DNA of 64,000 nucleotides, from positions 496,001-560,000 of the forward strand of contig NZ_JABWGV010000001.1 of the NCBI RefSeq assembly GCF_013370205.1, read 5' to 3'. Positions 1 to 9,197 of the stretch are shown here, in pieces. This stretch comes from Qipengyuania atrilutea (lineage in GTDB: Bacteria > Pseudomonadota > Alphaproteobacteria > Sphingomonadales > Sphingomonadaceae). A model generated the notes under the pieces. The model had not been told where the DNA came from. It did not search any database and was given only the letters and a program-made list of their open reading frames with translations. The first letter of the stretch is position 1. Each line of letters begins with the position of its first letter. The position numbers and the translations under genes are program-made.

Positions 1-20
1 CAAAGTGATAGCGTAGTGAA

Positions 21-2681
21 ATGCAAAGAGGAAAGCATATCCGGGCCGTCTTGCGAGACGAGTCCTCGACCGAAAAATCGAGCGAAACCGCTGCGCCGGA
101 TAGCGAAGCGCCGCTCGAACTCGAACGCGATCAGGCAATCGAGGAACCGGCCAGCGGTGACTTCATCGAAACCGAGCAGGTCTATGATGCTCCGGCAGAA
201 GCGGAGGGCCGATCCTGGAAGCATCTGCCGGTTGTCGCGGCTGTCACTCTGGCGCTCGCGTGGACGGCCTTCTTCGCGTTTGCAAACCAGAACGCCATCC
301 TGTTTGCCGGCGCATCCTCGCTGTCGACGCTGGTGAGCCTGTGGGCCGCACCGGTACTATTGATCGCGGTGGTGTATCTCATTGCAATGCGGTCCAGCAC
401 GCGCGAAGCGGGGCGGTTCGGCGATGCGGCCAACCTGCTCGCTTCGGAAAGCGCAGCACTCGAAGAACGGCTTCTGACAATCAACCGCGAGCTGAGCCTT
501 GCACGCGAATTTCTTGCAACGCAGTCGCGAGAGCTCGAATTTCTCGGACGCGGCGCGTCGGAAAAGATTTCAGGGCATGCCAAGCGGCTCGAAGACCTGA
601 TCGGCGACAACGTAAAGCAGCTTGAAACGGTATCTGAGGTCAGCGACGCGGCGGTGCGAAACATGGACAAGCTGCGCAGCGACTTGCCCGTCATCGCTAA
701 TTCGGCACGCGACGTGTCCAACCAGATCGGCGGCGCCGGCCGCGGTGCCCAGACGCAGGTCGAACTGCTCATCAGCGGCTTCGAACGGCTGAACAAGTTC
801 GGGCTCGCTAGCGAACGGCAGGTAACCGCGCTTGAAACCAAGGTGCGCGAAGCCCTGTCCGGCATTCGCGAGCAATCGGATCAGCTCGGCGCACTGGCGG
901 AGAACCGCTTCGATGCGCTGCGCGGTACGATCGATGGCTTCCGCGCGGACCTCGACAGCAGCGAGATCGAAGCGCTTACCGGAATTCGGCAGCGGGCCGA
1001 AAAGATGAACGAGGAACTCGAAGCGCTGCGTGCAGAAGCGGCTGCCGCTGAAGGTAAAGGCCTGTCCGCACTGGTACAACGGATCGAACGGGTCCGCGAC
1101 AGTGCGCGTGAGACCTCGGACCTCATCGTTGCCAACGAGAAGAGCGCCCTTGAAAACTGGTCCGCCCGGCTCGAGGAAATCAGCGACCAGGTTGGCAAGA
1201 CAGGCGAACGCTTCGATGCGCTGGATGCGAAGGCGAACGAGAATGCACAGCGCCGGGCTGCTGCGATCGACGGTCTGCTTCGCCGGATCGACGAGGATGC
1301 AGGTGCGCGTGCGGAGGCGTTCGACGAAACGCTTGCCGGCCGTAAGCAAAGCCTCATCGACTTCGGCAAGGATGCCGGGGAGGCTCTGTCAGCGCATCTG
1401 ATCGAGTTTGACGACGCCCTTACCGGACGCCGCGAACAACACGAACAATCGACCAGCGCCTTGGCGGCCGATCTCGACAACCTTGCTCAGCGGGTGGACC
1501 AGATCGGAGAGCGGATCGAAGGTCTCGCCGCGCTCGGCAAGGACGCGCAGGCCAACTTGGCTGAAGACCTTTCGGCACTCGGCGAGAACTTCGAGAAGAG
1601 CCGCGCACTGGTCACGGATACCGAAGGCGCGATTGAATCCGTCACGAACTCAAGCGTCCGCCTGTTGGAACTTATCCAGGCCAGCGCGAAGCACGGCCGT
1701 GAAGTCCTGCCGGCGTCACTGCGGGAAACCGAAGCGCAGCTCGATGCTTATACTGCCCGGGCGGAAGCACTGCGCGATCTTCTCGCCAATGCCGAGACAT
1801 CCTCGGCTGCTCTGTCGGAGCATCTTGATGGCGCGAACGAATATGGCACGAACGCTGCGCGGGCGATCGATGCGCTTGAAGAGAAACTAGCCGGGTTCGG
1901 CATCTCCGGCGACGAACGGATCGCGGCGCTGAAAGCCGAACTCGACGCGCTGGCTGACAAGGCACGCGCAACGGAAGCCGAAACCCGCGCCAGCCTGGAG
2001 CGGGCGTCCGAACAGCTTCGCGGCGCGCTTTCGGCGGCGGTCGAGGGTCTCGAAACAGGCGACGATACGCGGCTCGACGCCTTTGCCGAGGAAGTCGGCA
2101 AACGAAGCGCCGACAAGATCGACGAGGTGGTACGCAGCCAGACGCTCGCCTCGATCGGCGAACTCGAAAACTCGGCGCAAAAGGCTGCGGATCGTGGGCA
2201 AAAAGCCGCTTCGCTACTACGCGATCAGCTTGCCAGGATTAACGAGCTTACCGGCAATCTCGAAGCACGGATCGAAAAGCTGCAAGAGCAGTCCGAAGAC
2301 CGGATTGACCACGACTTCTCACGCCGTGTGGCGGTCATCACCGAAAATTTGCACTCATCCGCAGTCGACATTTCCAAGGCTCTGTCTGAGGATGTCAGCG
2401 AAACGGCGTGGGCTGCCTATCTCCGCGGTGACCGGGGTATCTTCACGCGCAAGGCTGTGCGTCTCCTGGACCAGAGCGAAGCGCGCGAGATTGCGGAGAT
2501 GTACGCGAACGACGGCGAATTCCGCGAAAATGTCAGCCGCTACATTCACGACTTCGAAGGTATGCTGCGCACGCTGCTGTCTACGCGCGACGGCAACGCC
2601 TTGAGCGTGACGGTTCTCAGCTCCGATATGGGCAAGCTGTATGTTGCGCTGGCTCAGGCTATCGAGCGTTTGCGGAGCTAG
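21..2681 (+). CDS. Membrane-anchored long coiled-coil protein, TipN-like architecture
   Basis: An 886-residue protein with an acidic, probably disordered N-terminus (residues 1-65), two hydrophobic segments (about 69-88 and 101-122) and a roughly 700-residue Ala/Glu/Leu-rich coiled-coil region. A distinct C-terminal segment follows (about 755-886), containing DHDFSRRVAVITENLHS and DFEGMLRTLLSTRDG. No P-loop or other catalytic motif is visible, so the label 'ATPase' sometimes given to such proteins is not supported here. Two N-terminal membrane segments plus a huge coiled coil at this length match the layout of Caulobacter TipN, a polarity protein; that is a comparison of architecture only. 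In-frame stops at 6-11 make the ATG at 21 the first possible start. The gene converges on the nuo-coaX-rnj run, 11 bases away. Confidence 0.75.
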   Translation: MQRGKHIRAVLRDESSTEKSSETAAPDSEAPLELERDQAIEEPASGDFIETEQVYDAPAEAEGRSWKHLPVVAAVTLALAWTAFFAFANQNAILFAGASSLSTLVSLWAAPVLLIAVVYLIAMRSSTREAGRFGDAANLLASESAALEERLLTINRELSLAREFLATQSRELEFLGRGASEKISGHAKRLEDLIGDNVKQLETVSEVSDAAVRNMDKLRSDLPVIANSARDVSNQIGGAGRGAQTQVELLISGFERLNKFGLASERQVTALETKVREALSGIREQSDQLGALAENRFDALRGTIDGFRADLDSSEIEALTGIRQRAEKMNEELEALRAEAAAAEGKGLSALVQRIERVRDSARETSDLIVANEKSALENWSARLEEISDQVGKTGERFDALDAKANENAQRRAAAIDGLLRRIDEDAGARAEAFDETLAGRKQSLIDFGKDAGEALSAHLIEFDDALTGRREQHEQSTSALAADLDNLAQRVDQIGERIEGLAALGKDAQANLAEDLSALGENFEKSRALVTDTEGAIESVTNSSVRLLELIQASAKHGREVLPASLRETEAQLDAYTARAEALRDLLANAETSSAALSEHLDGANEYGTNAARAIDALEEKLAGFGISGDERIAALKAELDALADKARATEAETRASLERASEQLRGALSAAVEGLETGDDTRLDAFAEEVGKRSADKIDEVVRSQTLASIGELENSAQKAADRGQKAASLLRDQLARINELTGNLEARIEKLQEQSEDRIDHDFSRRVAVITENLHSSAVDISKALSEDVSETAWAAYLRGDRGIFTRKAVRLLDQSEAREIAEMYANDGEFRENVSRYIHDFEGMLRTLLSTRDGNALSVTVLSSDMGKLYVALAQAIERLRS

Positions 2682-2692
2682 ACGCGCGGTTT

Positions 2693-2977
2693 CTAGTCTT
2701 CGCGAAGCGAAGGCGGATCGCCGAAGATGTTGATGTCTTCGGCCTCGATCCATCCTTGATCATAATTCACCACGTATAGCGCAGTCACGGCTGCCGCCAG
2801 AACCGTGGCGCGAACGACGACCCTGCCGGGCCGGAAGTTTGCCGGGGCGCTGTCCGCCTGCCCCGGTATCTTCTCCTCGCCTACCTCTTCATGCGTCCGA
2901 ATGCCGAAAGGCAGCATAAGAAAGGCGCAGGCGATCCACATTAGCAGGTAGATCGCGAGAATGGAGGTCCATTGCAT
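2693..2977 (-). CDS. DUF1467 family small membrane protein
   Basis: A 94-residue protein with two hydrophobic segments (about residues 5-24 and 52-72) separated by a short polar loop, and an acidic C-terminus. Size, the two-helix layout and the position directly after ribonuclease J (12-base gap) fit the DUF1467 family of alphaproteobacteria, whose function is unknown. It is the last gene of the run that begins with nuoA, and it converges with the coiled-coil gene on the other strand. The assignment is by pattern and context. Confidence 0.8.
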   Translation of the reverse strand: MQWTSILAIYLLMWIACAFLMLPFGIRTHEEVGEEKIPGQADSAPANFRPGRVVVRATVLAAAVTALYVVNYDQGWIEAEDINIFGDPPSLRED

Positions 2978-2989
2978 AGGCTGGGCAGG

Positions 2990-4645
2990 TCAGGCGCGCG
3001 GCCGCGCCATCATGACTTTGACCTGCGGCTTCTTGCCCGACCAGCGAACTGCCGCCCGGCGAGCCGCAAGCCGTGCCGCTTCATGAATGGCGGCCGGATC
3101 ACGGCTGTCGGCACCTTTGAGGCGGGCAATGGCCGTCCTTACGTCAGCCTCCGCCTCTTGGACGAACTCGGTGTGATCCTCGTCAAGCGGCAGGCCGACC
3201 GCATCGATCATCGGATTGTTCGCTCCATCCAGCGCGACGATGACGAGGCCGCTATGGGCGAGCCTCCGCCGCATCGTGATCGCTTCGCCGTCAGCCGGAA
3301 TGATGAGGTCGCCATCGAGGAGCAACCGCCCTGTTCCGATCTCGGCGAGCTTTTCCGGCTTTCCGGGCGCCAGGCGCACGATGTCGCCATTCTTCTGAAC
3401 GACCGCGTGGCGAATGCCTTCCTCGATACCGAGGCGCGCCTGCTCCTGCATATGCCGCATTTCGCCATGTACCGGGACCAGAACTTCGGGCTGGAGCCAT
3501 TCGTAAAGCGCCTGAAGTTCCGGCCTCCCCGGATGACCCGAAACGTGGATGAGGTTCTGCCGGTCCGTGACCATGACAATGCCGCGCTCGGCCAGAGCGT
3601 TCTGCATCTTGCCGATCGCGATCTCGTTGCCAGGTATTTGCCGGCTCGAGAACAGCACCACGTCGCCGGGCGCGAGTTCGAAGGGATGGTTGTCCTCCGC
3701 CATGCGCGACAGCGCAGCGCGTGGTTCGCCCTGCCCGCCCGTGGCGATGATGAGAACATCGCCGCGCGGCAGCCGCATCGCGGTGTCGAAGTCGATCGGC
3801 TGAGGGAAGTCTTCCAGATAGCCGTTGTCCTGCGACACCTCGAGAATGCGCTCTAGCGATCTGCCCGCAATGCATACCTGCCGCCCTGTCTCCCGCGCTA
3901 CCGATCCCAGCGTATGCAACCGGGCGACGTTGGAAGCGAAAGTGGTGACGACGACGCGTTTGTCTGTGTGCTTGCCAACTTCGTCGAGAAGCCCGGTGTA
4001 AACGGCGCCTTCCGAACCGGAGGGCTGCGGATTGAACACGTTGGTGGAATCACAGACGAGCGCCAGCACGCCTTCATCGCCGATTTCGCGAAGCTCTTCC
4101 TCGGTCGTCGGTTCGCCGATGATCGGTTCTTCGTCCAGCTTCCAGTCACCAGTGTGAAAAATGCGGCCGTATGGTGTGCCGATCAGCAGAGCGTGGCCTT
4201 CCGCGATGGAGTGCGCAAGCGGAAGGTACTCGACTTCGAACGGCCCGATGGAGAACTGGCCGTGGTCGTGCGGTATGACGTGGAGTTCGACTTGATCCTG
4301 CAAACCAGCTTCGGCCAGCTTGCGGCGAACCAGATCGGCAGTGAACGGAGTGGCGTACATCGGCACTCCAAGTTCCTGCGCGAAATAGGGAACCGCGCCG
4401 ATATGGTCCTCATGCGCGTGGGTGAGGACGATGCCGAGCAGGTCGCGCTGTCGCTCCTCGATGAAGGCGAGGTCGGCGAAGACCAGGTCGACACCCGGAT
4501 ACTCGTTCCCCGAGAAGGTCATGCCGAGGTCGACCATCAACCACTTGCCTTGGCAGCCGTAAAGGTTGACGTTCATTCCGATCTCGCCCGACCCGCCGAG
4601 CGCGCAGAACAACAGTTCCTGTTCGGGTTTGAAGTTCCGGTTCAT
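2990..4645 (-). CDS. rnj: Ribonuclease J
   Basis: A 551-residue metallo-beta-lactamase/beta-CASP ribonuclease, the usual size for RNase J. The zinc-binding HAHEDH motif lies at residues 76-81. Further metal and beta-CASP residues are seen in [17 protein letters not shown] and [10 protein letters not shown]. Members of the family process and degrade RNA with 5'-exonucleolytic and endonucleolytic activity in the cytoplasm. The ATG overlaps the coaX stop by four bases, so the two are probably translationally coupled. Because rne also lies in this window, the organism carries both RNase E and RNase J, as many alphaproteobacteria do. Confidence 0.95.
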   Translation of the reverse strand: MNRNFKPEQELLFCALGGSGEIGMNVNLYGCQGKWLMVDLGMTFSGNEYPGVDLVFADLAFIEERQRDLLGIVLTHAHEDHIGAVPYFAQELGVPMYATPFTADLVRRKLAEAGLQDQVELHVIPHDHGQFSIGPFEVEYLPLAHSIAEGHALLIGTPYGRIFHTGDWKLDEEPIIGEPTTEEELREIGDEGVLALVCDSTNVFNPQPSGSEGAVYTGLLDEVGKHTDKRVVVTTFASNVARLHTLGSVARETGRQVCIAGRSLERILEVSQDNGYLEDFPQPIDFDTAMRLPRGDVLIIATGGQGEPRAALSRMAEDNHPFELAPGDVVLFSSRQIPGNEIAIGKMQNALAERGIVMVTDRQNLIHVSGHPGRPELQALYEWLQPEVLVPVHGEMRHMQEQARLGIEEGIRHAVVQKNGDIVRLAPGKPEKLAEIGTGRLLLDGDLIIPADGEAITMRRRLAHSGLVIVALDGANNPMIDAVGLPLDEDHTEFVQEAEADVRTAIARLKGADSRDPAAIHEAARLAARRAAVRWSGKKPQVKVMMARPRA

Positions 4646-5436
4646 CGAGCGATCCTGTCTGCGAGAATGGCGAGGCCGCGAATGGTAAGGTCGGCTTCTA
4701 CCTCGTCGAAAATGTCGGTGTGACGGTCGAAAAGCACGGCCAAGCCGCCAGTCGCGATTACGCGCGTGGGCCTGCCGATTTCCGCGCGCATCTTGGCGAT
4801 TAGCCCTTCCATCATCGCTACATAACCCCAGTACACGCCGATCAGCATCTGGTCTTCGGTATTCCGTCCGATGACGCTATCCGTGTCGGGCGCCCGGATG
4901 GCAATGCGGGGAAGCTTCGCGGTCCGTCCGACCAGTGCATCGAGCGAAAGGTTGATGCCCGGCGCGATGATCCCGCCCTTGTACGCACCGGTAAAATCGA
5001 TCGCTTCGAACTTGGTGGCGGTGCCGAAATCGACCACTATGAGATCGCCCTCGTAAAGCGCGTGGGCTGCGATGCAGTTGAGCGCGCGGTCGGCGCCGAG
5101 CGAGCTCGGTTGCTCGACGTCGATGGAGAAGCCCCAGCCTGCTTCGCCCTGCCCCGCAAACAGCGGAGTAATGCCGAAGTACTTTTCAGCCAGAACGGTC
5201 AGGTTATGCTCGGCGCGCGGAACAACGGACCCGATCACGATCCGTGTGATGCTGTCTTTCGTGACGCCTTCCACAGAAAGCAGTTGCAGGAGCCAGACTG
5301 CATACTCGTCGCCCGTTCGGCGCGGGTCGGTTGCGATCCGCCAGCGCGCGCGCACCGGCCGCCGGTCGGCTCCACTTTCGTCATCGAACAGAGCGAAGAC
5401 GACATTCGTATTTCCGACATCGGCGACCAGAAGCAT
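4642..5436 (-). CDS. coaX: Type III pantothenate kinase
   Basis: A 264-residue kinase for the first step of coenzyme A synthesis (pantothenate to 4'-phosphopantothenate). The N-terminal DVGNTN phosphate-binding motif (residues 6-11), [13 protein letters not shown] and [10 protein letters not shown] are the ASKHA-fold motifs typical of CoaX; type III enzymes are insensitive to CoA feedback. AAAGGAAA sits about six bases before the ATG as a good ribosome-binding site. It lies between birA and rnj, an arrangement common in alphaproteobacteria, and overlaps the rnj start by four bases. Confidence 0.95.
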   Translation of the reverse strand: MLLVADVGNTNVVFALFDDESGADRRPVRARWRIATDPRRTGDEYAVWLLQLLSVEGVTKDSITRIVIGSVVPRAEHNLTVLAEKYFGITPLFAGQGEAGWGFSIDVEQPSSLGADRALNCIAAHALYEGDLIVVDFGTATKFEAIDFTGAYKGGIIAPGINLSLDALVGRTAKLPRIAIRAPDTDSVIGRNTEDQMLIGVYWGYVAMMEGLIAKMRAEIGRPTRVIATGGLAVLFDRHTDIFDEVEADLTIRGLAILADRIAR

Positions 5437-5447
5437 GCGCGTTTCCT

Positions 5448-6179
5448 TTAAACCGGAGTAACGTCGCCGGCATAGACGCGGGTAAAGCTTCCGTCCGGCA
5501 TGCGCAATCGCAGCGCCCCGTCATTTTCGAGCCCGGCGAAGTTTCCGGCCTGCCGCGAACCGTCCGGATTGCTGACGAGCAGCGGCGCGCCCGGTTCATG
5601 ACTGCGCGTCTGCCATTCACGCATGACGGCTCGCGGATCGCTGCGCCACTCGGAAACACGCGGCGCAAAGTTCTGCGCTAATTTTTCGATGAACACCGAT
5701 GCGTTGGGTTCTTCGAGTGTGCCGATCTCGCGTAGCGACACGGTTTTCCGTCCCGCGATCTGAGGAGCGTGCACGATGTTCACCCCGATCCCCGCGACGA
5801 TAGTGTCGCCTTGCCGCTCGAGCAGGATACCTGCGACCTTGGCCCCCTCAAACAGGACATCGTTTGGCCATTTAAGGGACAGTCCAGACTTGTCGGCGAT
5901 AAGATCTTGGAGCGTTTCGAAAACCGAGAGACTGACTGCGTAGGTCAGCGTTTGCGGGGGCGGATCGCTTGGGAGAACGCGGACTACGGTGCTGCAATAA
6001 AGGTTACCCTTTTCGCCTTCCCATTGCCGCCCCAGCCTGCCCCGTCCCGAGGACTGCCGCTCTGCGCGCAGCCAGAAGCCCTCGCCAACCTCTTCGCCGC
6101 GCGAGATCCTCGTCAGCAGGTCGGAATTGGTCGACCCCGTTTTGGCGAGGGTCTCGATGACGGGTTCGCCGTGAAGCAA
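5448..6179 (-). CDS. birA: Biotin--[acetyl-CoA-carboxylase] ligase
   Basis: A 243-residue biotin protein ligase that activates biotin to biotinyl-AMP and attaches it to the biotin carboxyl carrier protein. Motifs seen: GSTNSD near the N-terminus, [11 protein letters not shown] (the biotinyl-AMP loop), LKWPNDVL and AGILLE. There is no N-terminal helix-turn-helix domain, so it should be a ligase only and not a repressor of biotin genes. The start is a TTG five bases after the nuoN stop. A weak start of this kind immediately after nuoN suggests translational coupling and low expression relative to the complex I genes. Confidence 0.93.
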   Translation of the reverse strand: MLHGEPVIETLAKTGSTNSDLLTRISRGEEVGEGFWLRAERQSSGRGRLGRQWEGEKGNLYCSTVVRVLPSDPPPQTLTYAVSLSVFETLQDLIADKSGLSLKWPNDVLFEGAKVAGILLERQGDTIVAGIGVNIVHAPQIAGRKTVSLREIGTLEEPNASVFIEKLAQNFAPRVSEWRSDPRAVMREWQTRSHEPGAPLLVSNPDGSRQAGNFAGLENDGALRLRMPDGSFTRVYAGDVTPV

Positions 6180-6183
6180 GCGC

Positions 6184-7647
6184 TCAGACGGGAATAAAGA
6201 GCGAGGTGGCTGCCCGGTCGGCCCAAGCTCCGAGGGGCTGCGTCAGCAGATAGCCAAGCGGTGAAACGATCACCGCCGCCAGTATCAGCACAGCCCAATG
6301 GCCTGCCGGACTCGTGGCAATACCGCGCTCCGTCCGGTCGTCGAAAAACATGACCTTGACGAATTTCAGATAGTAGAATGCACCGATGACGCTGGCGGCG
6401 ATGCCGATAGCGGCGAGTGCGATCATGTCCGCCTCGACCGCGGCCTGGAACACCACGAACTTGCCCCAGAACCCGAACAGCGGCGGAATGCCGGCAAGGC
6501 TGAACATGAGCAGCAGCAGCGACCACGCGATCGCCGGGCGGCGGGTAACAAGACCAGCTATGTCGTCGAAGGTTTCGAGCGCATTACCGTCCTCGTCGCG
6601 CAGCATCAGCAGTGCCGCGAAGCTGCCGATCGTCATCGGAACGTAGATCGCGAGATAAACGAGCATCGCGCTCGCTCCTGCAGCACTGGCGGCGGCAAGC
6701 CCGATCAAGATGAAGCCGACGTTGTTGATCGACGAGTAGGCGAGGACGCGCTTCAGGCTGTTCTGCCCGATGGCCCCCAGCGCGCCGACCACGATCGACG
6801 CGAGCGCGGCGAAGATGACGATCTGCTGCCAGCTGGCGATCTGGCCGGCGAAGGGGTCGAGCGCCATCCGCGCAAGTACGACGACCGCCGCAACCTTTGG
6901 CGCGCTGGCGAAGAACGCCGTGACCGGGGTCGGTGCGCCTTCGTACACGTCCGGCGTCCACATGTGGAACGGCACGGCGGAAACCTTGAACGCAAGCCCG
7001 GCAAGAACGAACACGACCCCGAACATCGCGCCCGTTCCGAAGCCGTCGGCAAAGGCGATCCGGATCGCGAGGTAGTTGGTGCTGCCCGCGAACCCGTAGA
7101 CCAAACTCATGCCGTAGAGCAGGATCCCGCTGGCAAGAGCGCCAAGGATGAAATATTTGAGGCCCGCCTCGGACGAGCGCATGTCGTCGCGCGCGAAGCT
7201 CGCAAGGACGTAGGACGCAAGGCTCGACAATTCGAGCCCGATATAGAGCGTCAGCAGATCGACCGCGGATACCATCATGCCCATGCCTACCGCGCCGAAA
7301 AGCATTAGGACGGGATATTCGGAGCGGTATTGGCGCCTCGCATCGAAAAACTTCGGCGTGACCACCAGACAGGCGATGGTCGCCGCGTAAATAAGGATCT
7401 TCGCAAATCCGGCGAAGGCATCTGCCCGGAACAGGCCGCCGAAGGCGTCGCCCGTCAACTCAGCTGTGCTTTCGGCCATCAGGTGGCCGGAAAAGATCAT
7501 CGCGCCGAACAGCGCCGCCGCCGCGAGGATTGTGACGAGCCGAGCGTAGCGCGTGCCGGTCCAGGCCGATACCAGCAGCAGGATAAGACCCGCGATCGAA
7601 AGGCCGATTTCAGCACCGGTTGCGTAAAGGGAAGCGGTGTAGTCCAT
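6184..7647 (-). CDS. nuoN: NADH-quinone oxidoreductase subunit N
   Basis: A 487-residue polytopic antiporter-like membrane subunit of respiratory complex I, one of three Mrp-type proton channels (with NuoM and NuoL). Typical segments include YIGLELSSLASYVLA, SEAGLKYFILGALASG and SLAGIPPLFGFWGKF, with membrane-embedded Glu and Lys residues. The ATG at 7647 shares one base with the nuoM stop (TGATG), so I chose it over the TTG one codon upstream. It is the last complex I gene of the operon; birA follows after four bases. Confidence 0.96.
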   Translation of the reverse strand: MDYTASLYATGAEIGLSIAGLILLLVSAWTGTRYARLVTILAAAALFGAMIFSGHLMAESTAELTGDAFGGLFRADAFAGFAKILIYAATIACLVVTPKFFDARRQYRSEYPVLMLFGAVGMGMMVSAVDLLTLYIGLELSSLASYVLASFARDDMRSSEAGLKYFILGALASGILLYGMSLVYGFAGSTNYLAIRIAFADGFGTGAMFGVVFVLAGLAFKVSAVPFHMWTPDVYEGAPTPVTAFFASAPKVAAVVVLARMALDPFAGQIASWQQIVIFAALASIVVGALGAIGQNSLKRVLAYSSINNVGFILIGLAAASAAGASAMLVYLAIYVPMTIGSFAALLMLRDEDGNALETFDDIAGLVTRRPAIAWSLLLLMFSLAGIPPLFGFWGKFVVFQAAVEADMIALAAIGIAASVIGAFYYLKFVKVMFFDDRTERGIATSPAGHWAVLILAAVIVSPLGYLLTQPLGAWADRAATSLFIPV

Positions 7648-9197
7648 CAATGCGCCCCCTCGGCCGCAGCCGCGTGTTCTTCTGCGACATAATTCGCTGC
7701 ACGCGCATTGGGCTCGCCGATCTGCACATCCGCGTCGCCTTCAGGAGCGGCGCGGGCAAGGCGAGCATCGAGCGCGGCAATGTCCTGCCGCATCGGCGCG
7801 AGGAAACTTTCGGGATAAATGCCCATCCACAATACGGCAGCTGCAATGGGAGCAAGCATGACCCACTCGCGCACGTTGAGATCGGGCATGGCGGCAGCAT
7901 CGGCATTGACCTGCTCGCCGAATGCGACCCGGCGGTACAGGTACAGCATGTAGCCGGCGCCTAGGATAATGCCAGTTGTCAGGATCAGCGTAGCCCCGCT
8001 CGAGACCTGGTATACGCCGGCAAGACTCAGAAACTCGGCGACGAAGCCGCTTGTGCCCGGAAGGCCGATGCTGGCCATGGTAAAGAACAGGAAGAACAGC
8101 GCGTAGCGCGGCATGTTTATGCTGAGGCCGCCGTAGCGCTCGATCTCGCGCGTGTGCAGCCGGTCGTAGATGACGCCGACGCACAGGAACAGCGCACCCG
8201 AAACGAGCCCGTGGCTGAGCATCATAATCATCGCGCCTTCCAGGCCCTGTATGTTGAACGCGAACAGGCCCGCAGTGACGATCGCCATATGCGCCACCGA
8301 TGAGTAGGCGATGAGCTTCTTCATATCGTGCTGCACCAGAGCGATCAGGCTGGTGATTACGACTGCGACCATCGACAGGCCGAAGATTAACCAGACGAAC
8401 TGCGCGCTCGCTTCTGGGAACATGGGCAAGCTGAAGCGAATGAAGCCGTAGCCTCCCATCTTCAGCAGCACACCCGCCAGAATTACCGAACCCGCGGTCG
8501 GCGCCTGGACGTGAGCATCGGGCAGCCAAGTATGGACCGGCCACATCGGCATCTTGACCGCAAAGCTCGCGAAGAACGCAAGCCACAGCCATGTCTGCGC
8601 CGAGGGAGCGAAATCATACTGCATCAGGACCGGGATGGAGGTCGTTCCTGCCTCGTTTACCATCCACAGCATCGCGATCAGCATCAGGACCGAGCCGAGC
8701 AGCGTATAAAGGAAGAACTTGTAGCTCGCGTATATCCGGTTGTCCCCGCCCCACACGCCGATGATGAGGTACATCGGGATAAGGCCGGCCTCGAAGAAGA
8801 TGTAGAACAGGAAGATGTCCTGTGCCGCGAAGACACCGATCATCAGCAATTCCATGAACAGGAACGCCGCCATATACTCGCCGACGCGGGTACGGATCGC
8901 GTCCCAGCTAGCTAGGATGCAGATCGGCATCAGGAATACGCTGAGCACGATTAGCATGAGGGCAATGCCGTCGATGCCAAGCGCATAGCGGAACACCGCG
9001 AAGAGCGAGGCCTCTTCGGTGAACTGCCACTGCGCGCCGCCGATATCGTAGTTGAGCCACAGCAGGATACCGAGCGCTAGGTTCACCAGCGTCGCCACCA
9101 GCGCGGTCATGCGCGCGGCCCCGGCGCTGAGGAACAGGCAGGCAAGGCCCGCAGCGAGCGGCACCAGCAGCATGATTGAGAGGATCGGGAAGCCCAT
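7647..9197 (-). CDS. nuoM: NADH-quinone oxidoreductase subunit M
   Basis: A 516-residue antiporter-like proton-pumping subunit in the membrane arm of complex I. Recognisable segments are FFEAGLIPMYLIIGVWGG, FAVKMPMWPVHTWLPDAH and SVAHMAIVTAGLF, carrying the conserved Glu, Lys and His residues of the proton path. The C-terminus has an approximately 45-residue soluble extension rich in Ala and Asp that is not part of the conserved core. The start codon shares a base with the nuoL stop (TGATG) and the stop overlaps the nuoN start. Confidence 0.96.
   Translation of the reverse strand: MGFPILSIMLLVPLAAGLACLFLSAGAARMTALVATLVNLALGILLWLNYDIGGAQWQFTEEASLFAVFRYALGIDGIALMLIVLSVFLMPICILASWDAIRTRVGEYMAAFLFMELLMIGVFAAQDIFLFYIFFEAGLIPMYLIIGVWGGDNRIYASYKFFLYTLLGSVLMLIAMLWMVNEAGTTSIPVLMQYDFAPSAQTWLWLAFFASFAVKMPMWPVHTWLPDAHVQAPTAGSVILAGVLLKMGGYGFIRFSLPMFPEASAQFVWLIFGLSMVAVVITSLIALVQHDMKKLIAYSSVAHMAIVTAGLFAFNIQGLEGAMIMMLSHGLVSGALFLCVGVIYDRLHTREIERYGGLSINMPRYALFFLFFTMASIGLPGTSGFVAEFLSLAGVYQVSSGATLILTTGIILGAGYMLYLYRRVAFGEQVNADAAAMPDLNVREWVMLAPIAAAVLWMGIYPESFLAPMRQDIAALDARLARAAPEGDADVQIGEPNARAANYVAEEHAAAAEGAH

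Noticed and set aside
2972-4723. Long plus-strand open frames opposite rnj
   Set aside because: RNase J on the minus strand has all family motifs; the opposite frames show no domain or ribosome-binding site.
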